Origin: OLB11 sp041392835
Lineage (GTDB): Bacteria; Bacteroidota; Bacteroidia; Chitinophagales; Chitinophagaceae
Length of the DNA: 62,601 bases
Assembly (NCBI GenBank): GCA_041392835.1
Contig: JAWKLF010000017.1
Span: 1-62,601, forward strand
Reading direction: 5' to 3'
Every line of letters begins with the position of its first letter. The stretch's first letter is position 1. The position numbers and the translations under genes were made by a program. Shown here piece after piece: positions 33,573 to 40,735 of this stretch. The notes beneath the pieces were generated by a model that was given only the letters and a program-made list of their open reading frames with translations, did no database searches and had not been told where the DNA came from.

Positions 33573-35227
33573 GAAGGATTCCGTTCGGTTTGGGACGTGC
33601 GGATTTTCGTAGTCACCATGCTTTCCGCATCCTCCCAGGGATTTCGGCAGGGCATGCCTTCCCGATAGAGTTGCAAGCGACGGCGGGCTGTTTTCAGCGC
33701 GGCGTGCCGGCGGGATTCCGCAAGCGTGGCGACCGCCTCATCTTGCCACGAAATCGCCTGGGCGAACGCTCCGTCCGCGGCGGCGACCATTGCCGCCGTT
33801 TCCGCGAAGAAGACGTCCGGTTGCCCCGCCGCGGATTGGAGCAGCTTTTTTGCCGAGTCGACGTCTTTGGTAGACGGTGAATCCTTCGCGGCAAGCAGCC
33901 GGGCCAGCAGCAGACGCAGCGAACGCGCCTCGCCCAGACGATCAATGTCGGCTTGCAGCGCATCCTGCGCCAGCTTTATGCGGTCCAGGCGCAGAAGCAT
34001 GGCCGCGTGCCAGAAACAGACATCCTCGCGCTCTCCCGCTAGGTCGCGCGCCGCAGCGTATTGGCCCAACGCAGCTTCAACCTGCCCCTGCCGTTGCTTG
34101 ATGCGGCCCAGCTGCAACAAGGCGTCAACCGAACGAGGGTCGAAGTCCAACACCTCGTGCAGATGTGGCTCGGCAACATCGAGTTGCCCCATGGAGGTCA
34201 ACAAGCTGGCGAGAGCCAGGTGCGCCTTTGCTGTTGTTTCGGGTGAATCACCAGCTAGGCGGAGGGCTTCCTGCAGTTCGTCGCGGGCATGATTCGGACG
34301 GCCAACGCGGCGCAGGGCCTGCGCGTAGTTGATGTGGGTCTCGGCGGTAGAAGGATTGGCTTTTACTGCCTGGGCGAGCAGCAGCGTTCCATGCCGCAAC
34401 TCACCATGCTGGATCTCGCGTACCCCGCGACGGGTAAGCGTCACCACACCGCGATCCAATAGCTGCACTTCGCGCATCCACGGGTCGGAAGTGCTCAGGG
34501 GGACCTGGTTCAAGCTCTCTTGCGGAACCTTGGAAAAATGTTCCGCCGCCTTGACGCGGTCCCCAGACTGCCGCCAGGAGAGGCCGATCAGGTAGTGCAG
34601 CTGCCCGACATCCGGTTGCGATTGCAGCAATGGCTCCAGAATTTCCCGCGCCCCTTCCGGGTCGCCTTGCTCCAATGCCACCCGACCCAGCCCGAGCTGT
34701 GCTTCGGGGTCAGTCGCGTCAATCTTCAGGGCGCGGTCGAAGGCGTCTTTGGCTACGTCCACATGCAATTGGGTCATGGCGATATTCCCCATCTGCACCC
34801 TCGGTGCGGCCATGTCCGGCGCCAGATTCGCCGCCCTAGCGAATTCCTCCATGGCCATATCGAGGTCGCCGCGATCCAAGGCGATGTGCCCGCGGTAGTA
34901 GGGCCAGCGCGGTTCTCCGGCATCGAGCTGCGCGGCATTAGCGTAGGACGCATCCGCGCTGTCGCGGTAGTGGTAGGCATCGAACCACTGACCGACTTCT
35001 CCCCACCGTGTGGCGGACTCCTTGCTACCCGGGGTAGCCGCTTGCAGGGCGTCCCAGCGCTCCTTGAACTGCTGGCGAACAGCGAGATCGAGCTCTGCCA
35101 GATCAACAGGCGGCGCGACGACAGCCAAGGGGGCCTCTGGTGGTTGCGGTTCGCTGCAGCCGGTCAGCACGAGGAGCATCGCCAGACACAGCGCCAGTGA
35201 CGCGAGCATTCCGGCAGGCAAAGGCAT
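33569..35227 (-). CDS. TPR lipoprotein, first gene of the eight-gene operon
   Basis: A 552-residue protein predicted to be a lipoprotein: MPLPAGMLASLALCLAMLLV leads to LTGC with the lipidated Cys at 24. The rest is almost all TPR-type helix pairs (WPYYRGHIALDRGDLDMAME, AQLGLGRVALEQGDPEGARE, LHYLIGLSWRQSGDRVKAAE, LLQLGRIKQRQGQVEAALGQ). TPR stacks bind partner proteins, so this is a likely scaffold at the periplasmic face. ATG 35227 is chosen because it gives the lipoprotein signal; the frame extends upstream. The gene is divergent from another PpiC lipoprotein. Confidence 0.8.
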   Translation of the reverse strand: MPLPAGMLASLALCLAMLLVLTGCSEPQPPEAPLAVVAPPVDLAELDLAVRQQFKERWDALQAATPGSKESATRWGEVGQWFDAYHYRDSADASYANAAQLDAGEPRWPYYRGHIALDRGDLDMAMEEFARAANLAPDMAAPRVQMGNIAMTQLHVDVAKDAFDRALKIDATDPEAQLGLGRVALEQGDPEGAREILEPLLQSQPDVGQLHYLIGLSWRQSGDRVKAAEHFSKVPQESLNQVPLSTSDPWMREVQLLDRGVVTLTRRGVREIQHGELRHGTLLLAQAVKANPSTAETHINYAQALRRVGRPNHARDELQEALRLAGDSPETTAKAHLALASLLTSMGQLDVAEPHLHEVLDFDPRSVDALLQLGRIKQRQGQVEAALGQYAAARDLAGEREDVCFWHAAMLLRLDRIKLAQDALQADIDRLGEARSLRLLLARLLAAKDSPSTKDVDSAKKLLQSAAGQPDVFFAETAAMVAAADGAFAQAISWQDEAVATLAESRRHAALKTARRRLQLYREGMPCRNPWEDAESMVTTKIRTSQTERNPS

Positions 35228-35529
35228 CTTTTGGCGGGACGGTTCGCCGAATGGCGAAAACCCGTCCGGCACCCTCCAAACGGACTCTGGATTCATTTCG
35301 CGTGCTTGCGACCACCCTGACACCTACCGCCCCCCTTCCGTCAGTTCGGCGAAGGAATATCGCCGATCATGCGTTAGCATACAGTCTGGCTGACACAGTC
35401 ATTGATGCCGAGCGCATCGTGGATCGTCGCCACCCATGGCTACACGACGAGAGCGTCGCTCGGGCCGGGAAGAGGTTTCTCGAATGTCGAAACCGGGCCT
35501 TGCCACGGCGGCCCGCTGGGAGAATTGTC
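35228..35529. other. 302-base divergent promoter region between the operon and the PpiC lipoprotein
   Basis: It lies between the starts at 35227 (minus) and 35530 (plus) and must hold the promoters for both transcription units. AT-rich sequence around 35370-35405 (GTTAGCATACAG) is the best place for a core promoter, but I see no clean pair of boxes. Reading frames pass through it on both strands without lipoprotein or other features, so I leave it non-coding. Confidence 0.4.
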
Positions 35530-37308
35530 TTGTCGATCAGACTTCTGTCGCTGTTTGCCACCAGCCTTCTCTTTCTGGCCGGCTGCCAGCAGGGCGCCGC
35601 GCCAGCCGATGTGGATGTGGATGCTAACTCGCCGGTTGTTGCGCGCTATGCAGGCCATCAGATCACCGTCGCCGATGTCGATGCCCGCGTGCTCGGCATG
35701 CCACGCAAGCAGCGGCCAACACCCGCGACCGACCTGGATGCCTGGTTCCCTGACCTGATCAAGGACATGGTCATCGAAGATCAGCTCAGCGCCTACGCCC
35801 GAGACCACAAGCTTGACCAGGGAGACGATTTCATTCGCGCCAGAAACGGCGCCGTGTCGCGCTGGATCGCCCGCCAGTGCGTCCGGACCACGCATCCCGA
35901 GGCGACCAAGGTCAGCGATGAGGATCTGCACGCCGAGTACGACACCAGAAAGGACCAATGGGCGCGCCCCGAACGCCGACTTGCCTACCACATCTTCCTG
36001 CGACGCGATCCCGGCACAAAGGCTCAAGACCTGGTTGACCAGGCCGAAAAACTGCGCCAGCGCGTGCTGGGCGGCGAAAGCTTCTCCCTGCTCGCCAGCC
36101 AATATTCGCAGTCGGAAACCCGCCATCAGGACGGCTTGCTGGGCTGGGTGGGCCGGGGCATGCTGCCTGAAGGCTTTGAGAAGATCCTGTTTGCTCTCGA
36201 CGAGGGCGTGCCCAGCAAACCGATCGCCACACGCGAGGGAGTGCAGCTTTTCTACGTCGATCACATCGTGTCGGCGCGCAAGACCGAGTTCGATGAGGTC
36301 AAGAGCCTGCTGCGCAAGCAGCTGGTCAATGACCGGATGGATCAGGCGTTGGCGGAAATCGAGCAGCAAGCGCAACTTCCCACGGATACGCTTGCAGTGC
36401 AGCGCGACGAGCTTCTGGCCGCCTTGCGTGATGGAAGCCCCGAGCAACCTCTAGTCGGTATTGGAGCGCGGCGGTGGACACTCGGCGATTTCCAGCGCCA
36501 CTGGCAAGCCCTGATCGCGTCGCAGGAAGGCCCTGAGCAGAAGCAACTGGTGGCCGAACGTCCCTGGCCAGCCTATGAGGCCTGGCGACGCATGCTCGTC
36601 GCGCAATGGCAGTGCGAATCCACAGGCGTGGTGTCCGAGAAGGCAATCGAGCGCAAGACCCAAGTCTGGGAGCATGCCGCAATGATCAGTTCCGCCCGAA
36701 AGCACGCCATGCAGGAGCTGGCGGAGGAAGACGAGGCGCGCCTGCGACTGTTCTATAACAATAACATCGGGCAGTTCAGCAGCGCGCCGCAGTGGAAGCT
36801 CCGGCATCTCTCCATCCCACTCAGCGACCATGCCGCGGCCGACATGGCGCGGCTGGAAGCCGCCGCGGCGGACGTAGCGGCCGATCTGGACAAGCTGGCC
36901 ACTGAGCTGGGCGGGCAAGTCGACGAGTGGGAGCCGGCCACGCTGGGCGAGCTGGCACGGCGGGATTCGCGGCTCCCCACTCTGGTCAGCCCACTGACGC
37001 TCGGCCAGTTGTCAGCCCCGTACCGCACGGACAGCGCCCTGGAACAGGTTCAGGCCGTCGAAAGGATCGACTCGGCGCCGCAGCCCTTTGACGAGGTACG
37101 GGAACAGGTCGCAGAGCGCTATCTGGCTCAGTACACCGCCGACATCTTCCATCAGCTCAGCGACCAACTACTTACCAAAGCGCACTTCGAGCTGGTCCCC
37201 GAAGGCCTGGAAGCGTTGCGCGCGGCTGGTCTGCCCAAACCCGAAATCAGCGTCGAACAGCTTGATGCGGCGCTCGACGAAATCCATCAGGACACTGACG
37301 CCCAGTAG
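35530..37308 (+). CDS. PpiC-type peptidyl-prolyl isomerase lipoprotein
   Basis: A 592-residue lipoprotein: MSIRLLSLFATSLLFLAGC with the Cys at 19. A SurA/PrsA-like helical region (residues 35-115) is followed by a parvulin domain at about 135-230 (PERRLAYHIFLRRDPGTKAQ, then HQDGLLGWVGRGMLPEGFEK). A long helical part and a second, degenerate parvulin-like stretch (QWKLRHLSIPLSDH) follow. I chose the TTG at 35530 because GGGAGA lies just before it and it gives a perfect lipoprotein signal. It is a counterpart of the 544-residue isomerase in the divergent operon, so two folding helpers serve this region. Confidence 0.8.
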   Translation: MSIRLLSLFATSLLFLAGCQQGAAPADVDVDANSPVVARYAGHQITVADVDARVLGMPRKQRPTPATDLDAWFPDLIKDMVIEDQLSAYARDHKLDQGDDFIRARNGAVSRWIARQCVRTTHPEATKVSDEDLHAEYDTRKDQWARPERRLAYHIFLRRDPGTKAQDLVDQAEKLRQRVLGGESFSLLASQYSQSETRHQDGLLGWVGRGMLPEGFEKILFALDEGVPSKPIATREGVQLFYVDHIVSARKTEFDEVKSLLRKQLVNDRMDQALAEIEQQAQLPTDTLAVQRDELLAALRDGSPEQPLVGIGARRWTLGDFQRHWQALIASQEGPEQKQLVAERPWPAYEAWRRMLVAQWQCESTGVVSEKAIERKTQVWEHAAMISSARKHAMQELAEEDEARLRLFYNNNIGQFSSAPQWKLRHLSIPLSDHAAADMARLEAAAADVAADLDKLATELGGQVDEWEPATLGELARRDSRLPTLVSPLTLGQLSAPYRTDSALEQVQAVERIDSAPQPFDEVREQVAERYLAQYTADIFHQLSDQLLTKAHFELVPEGLEALRAAGLPKPEISVEQLDAALDEIHQDTDAQ

Positions 37309-37452
37309 CTTCGGGAACGCCCTACGGCACGGTATTCTCGGCGGACGTCCCGCGTCCCCTTTCGACACGACACTGCTTCAGGCTTGTCGAGTTGAAGTGG
37401 CTAAGCATCGGGTAACGCTGGGATATCGGCGCCGTCGGTGACCTTTATTGTC

Positions 37453-37480
37453 TTGACAAGGTGACAGCCCGTGCTATAAC
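37453..37480 (+). promoter_or_regulatory. strong sigma70-type promoter for the secreted orphan gene
   Basis: TTGACA (37453-37458) and TATAAC (37475-37480) are separated by 16 bases, close to the sigma70 consensus and by far the best promoter match I noticed in the window. It predicts a transcript beginning near 37487 with an untranslated leader of about 100 bases before ATG 37590. The leader contains a small hairpin (CGACC-GTTT-GGTCG near 37502-37515). Confidence 0.75.
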
Positions 37481-37589
37481 TGGCGCGACGCTGAGAGGGG
37501 GTCGACCGTTTGGTCGTGGTCTTGGTGAGCGCCCGGTCCCTTGCTATGCAGCGACCTGCCGCACCTACATTTTTAAGGGGTTTTTTATC

Positions 37590-38456
37590 ATGAAAGCTAG
37601 GTATTTGAGCTTGGTTTGTGCCTCCGCGCTGCTCGGTCTGCCGCTCGCAGGCATGTCCCGAGACACCGATAAGCCGGCCGGTGGCACGGAAATCGCTGCG
37701 GTGAGCGAGCAGGTCAAGGCCTTGGCGGCAATGAGTGGCCCCGATCGCCGGGCGGCGATGAAGAAGATGAGCCCTGACCAGCGTCGCGGCGTGTGGTTCC
37801 AGGCCAAGCGGTACCAGGCCGAGCAGCGCAAGGCCAAGGCTGGTCATTTCCCGCAGGGTGGTCATGACGACTACAAGACCATGAGCAGGATGTCGGTTTC
37901 TGAAAAGCCGGGCAGCAACTGGAACCGCGCCAACCTCGTCGGCACCATAGGATACGACAGTGGTTTCCCCACGATTGGTTTTGGCGGTGGGGCGATCATC
38001 GGCAACCGCTTCAACACCCATACCGGCATCCCGGTGTTCGCGTCGGGAACGGTTTCGACCGTGCAAGCCCTGGTGGCTCCCGGTCCGGCCAACACGACCA
38101 GCAGCGCCGGTTTCGTGCTCGAAGGCCCGCAGACCGGCGGCGGTGGGGCAATGGCGCTATACAGCACGTTCACCGTTGCCACCGGCGTCATCGATAGCCT
38201 CTCGTTCACCGGGATTGGCGCGAACTATACCGGCAGCAGCTTCTTCGTGCTGTTTGGTGATTTCGCCAGCGTCTATATTCCGGTGTTTGGCACCGGCACG
38301 ACCAAGGCGCAGGGCCATCATGGCGTGGTGGGCTACACCGGCGGCATGGGCCCCAACATCACAGGGACGTTCGATTTCGGCGGTGCGCTGAACAGCTACA
38401 TTCGCGCCACGGGCAACATCGTGCCTGTCGAGCTGATGAACTTCAGCGTCGAGTGA
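37590..38456 (+). CDS. secreted protein of unknown function behind a strong promoter
   Basis: A 288-residue exported protein; MKARYLSLVCASALLGLPLA is the signal peptide. A charged helical part follows (residues 35-90; MSGPDRRAAMKKMSPDQRRG), then a glycine- and threonine-rich beta region (IGYDSGFPTIGFGGGAIIGN, STFTVATGVIDSLSFTGIGA, GTFDFGGALNSYIRATGN) ending VPVELMNFSVE. I recognise no family. The ribosome site AAGGGG ten bases before the ATG is strong and the promoter is near consensus, so this may be an abundant secreted or surface protein. The stand-alone transcript sits between the PpiC lipoprotein and the sulfatase-like gene. Confidence 0.72.
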   Translation: MKARYLSLVCASALLGLPLAGMSRDTDKPAGGTEIAAVSEQVKALAAMSGPDRRAAMKKMSPDQRRGVWFQAKRYQAEQRKAKAGHFPQGGHDDYKTMSRMSVSEKPGSNWNRANLVGTIGYDSGFPTIGFGGGAIIGNRFNTHTGIPVFASGTVSTVQALVAPGPANTTSSAGFVLEGPQTGGGGAMALYSTFTVATGVIDSLSFTGIGANYTGSSFFVLFGDFASVYIPVFGTGTTKAQGHHGVVGYTGGMGPNITGTFDFGGALNSYIRATGNIVPVELMNFSVE

Positions 38457-38526
38457 GTCTGCGTTCGCCCAAGGCCAAGGTGTTTGATCGCCGCAAGGTT
38501 TTCCTCCAAGGGAGCGGCAGACACGC

Positions 38527-40668
38527 ATGAGCAATGGATTTCGCCCCGCCTGGATCGGCGGGGCTTTGCTTTGCGCGGGCGTTGCCATCGGACTGACGCT
38601 GTTCTGGCCACGCCCGCAGCGCTGGAACGTCTTGGTGGTCACCTTCGACACCACACGTGCCGATCACCTGGGCAGCTACGGCAACCAGCGGATCTCCACC
38701 CCGACGCTTGACCGACTTGCGGCAGAAGGCGTCCGTTTCGCCAATGCCTATACGGCGGTGCCGATCACGACGCCGTCGCACTCGACCATCATGACTGGCC
38801 GTTACCCCCTGGCTCATGGAGTGCGCGACAACGGCTTGTTCGTGCTTGGCGACGAACAACAGACTCTCGCCGAGATTCTGCACGACCAGGGGTATGCCAC
38901 CGCGGCTGCCGTCGGCGCCTTTCCGCTGACAAAGCAGTTTGGTCTGGATCAGGGATTCGATCTCTACGACGACCACCTGACCGGGCTCGAAGAGGATTTC
39001 ACCGGCCACCGCGCCGTGGCAAAGGATCGCCTGTTCTTCGACGAGCGGCGCGCGGCACAGGTCAACGAAGCCATCATCCCATGGCTGGACCAGCGCGGTT
39101 CGGATCCTTTTTTCCTTTGGGTGCATTATTTCGACGCGCATCAGCCTTTCGAGCCGCCACCACCCTACGACCAGCTGTATGCCGACAACCTTTACGACGG
39201 AGAGATCGCGTATGCCGACTCTCGTCTCGGGTTCCTGTTGGACCACATGCGTTCACTGGGCCTGCTGGACCACACCCTGATCGTGATGGCGGCCGACCAC
39301 GGCGAGGGTCTGAGCGAGCACAACGAAATCACCCACGCGATGCTCGCGTACAACTCCACGCTTCATGTGCCTCTGATCATGCGCGCCCCACCCGGTAGCG
39401 AGCCGGCCGGCCGTGTCATCGAAACCCGGGTGGGGACGGTCGACATCCTGCCAACGGTGCTGGATGCCCTGGGGATTCCGATTCCGACCCAGGTTCAGGG
39501 CCGCTCCCTTCTGTCGACATGGCGCAACGGCGACGGCTATTCGGCACCACCGCTGTATGCCGAGAACCTCTCACCACGGTTGTCACATGGCTGGGGCGAG
39601 CTACGCGCCCTGATCGATGGCGACCTGAAATACCTGCACGGCCCACGTCCCGAACTGTTCGACCTTGCCGTCGATCCGGGCGAGATGCACAACCTGATCG
39701 ACGAGCGCCCTGAAGACGCCACGCGCATGCGTGCCGAACTGTCGCAGTTCATGGCTGAACACGCGGTCGCCGGAGCGAGCAAGGCCAACGACCTCGACGA
39801 CGCGGATCGCGCGCGGCTGGAAGCATTGGGGTATCTGCACAGTTCAACGGCTGACGCGACCGAGATCGTGGAGAAGTTGTTGGACGACGGCACCCCGCCG
39901 CAGGATCGTGTGGGCCTGCTCAATGATCTCTCGGGCGCCAAGCACCTGCTTTTCAAGGGCCGCGCCAATGACGCCCTGCCTTACACCCGGCGACTGATCG
40001 CAGCATCACCGGACAGCCCGACCTTCCTCGAGCTGCATGTTTCCGCGCTGGCGGGAGCGGGCAGGCTGGATGAGGCCTGGCAGGCAGCAGAGCACCTGCG
40101 CGAATCGGGAGCAATCTCCGAACCCTTGCTGCTTCAGCTGGTGTCCAAGCAGTACGCCGCCGGTGAAAAGACGGCGGCGCTTACGCTGCTCGAACAGCGG
40201 CTCGCCGATGCGCCAAGTGCGCGCACAGAGTGGCTGATGGCCAAATTCAAGCGCCAGGCCAACGATGCCGAGGGCGCGCTGGAACATCTGCGCAAGGCTG
40301 TGGAGCTTGACGCTGGCCTGGCACCTGCCCGCGTCGATCTGGCGATCAATCTGGCGGAAAGCGGCGCCAGCGAGGAAGCCGAAAGTGAATTCCTCCGCGC
40401 CTTGAAGGACGGGCCGTATTCGCCCGAGGCATGGTTCAACTACGGAACCTTCGCACTGAAGGATGATCGATTCGACGAGGCCACTCGCAGTTTCCAACGC
40501 GCGATCGAGCTTGACCCTCGCTATCTGCGTCCACATCTGGCCTTGGTCGTCTCCCAGATTGCTTCCGATCATCGCGGCGAAGCTCAGGATGCTTTCGCCG
40601 CCCTGGACAAACTCGCCCCGGACAGCGCAGAGGCCAAGACCGCACGTGAATTGCTGGACACACTATAG
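38527..40668 (+). CDS. sulfatase-like hydrolase with C-terminal TPR domain
   Basis: A 713-residue protein with an N-terminal membrane anchor (IGGALLCAGVAIGLTLFW). The sulfatase-type domain follows: VVTFDTTRADHLGSYGN with the metal Asp at 41, and VMAADHGEGLSEHNE with the DH metal pair. The nucleophile motif reads ITTPSHSTIMTGRYP, so the position where sulfatases carry Cys or Ser (for formylglycine) is Thr81, and the usual Arg is His85. TPR helices occupy about 470-710 (LHVSALAGAGRLDEAWQAAE, WFNYGTFALKDDRFDEATRS). Thr is the native nucleophile of the related phosphodiesterases, so this may cleave a phosphate or phosphonate ester rather than a sulfate. The protease gene follows on the same strand after 67 bases. 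Confidence 0.8.
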   Translation: MSNGFRPAWIGGALLCAGVAIGLTLFWPRPQRWNVLVVTFDTTRADHLGSYGNQRISTPTLDRLAAEGVRFANAYTAVPITTPSHSTIMTGRYPLAHGVRDNGLFVLGDEQQTLAEILHDQGYATAAAVGAFPLTKQFGLDQGFDLYDDHLTGLEEDFTGHRAVAKDRLFFDERRAAQVNEAIIPWLDQRGSDPFFLWVHYFDAHQPFEPPPPYDQLYADNLYDGEIAYADSRLGFLLDHMRSLGLLDHTLIVMAADHGEGLSEHNEITHAMLAYNSTLHVPLIMRAPPGSEPAGRVIETRVGTVDILPTVLDALGIPIPTQVQGRSLLSTWRNGDGYSAPPLYAENLSPRLSHGWGELRALIDGDLKYLHGPRPELFDLAVDPGEMHNLIDERPEDATRMRAELSQFMAEHAVAGASKANDLDDADRARLEALGYLHSSTADATEIVEKLLDDGTPPQDRVGLLNDLSGAKHLLFKGRANDALPYTRRLIAASPDSPTFLELHVSALAGAGRLDEAWQAAEHLRESGAISEPLLLQLVSKQYAAGEKTAALTLLEQRLADAPSARTEWLMAKFKRQANDAEGALEHLRKAVELDAGLAPARVDLAINLAESGASEEAESEFLRALKDGPYSPEAWFNYGTFALKDDRFDEATRSFQRAIELDPRYLRPHLALVVSQIASDHRGEAQDAFAALDKLAPDSAEAKTARELLDTL

Positions 40669-40735
40669 ACAGTCCCACCAAGTTCACAGAGCCTGCTGCG
40701 CCAAGCCGGAGTTCAAGCAATCCGCGACGGCTTCC

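Noticed and set aside
37487..37589. Possible riboswitch in the leader of the secreted orphan (CTGAGAGGGGG near 37490)
   Set aside because: The CTGAGA string recalls the thiamine element, but none of the other conserved parts is present and the gene has no vitamin link.
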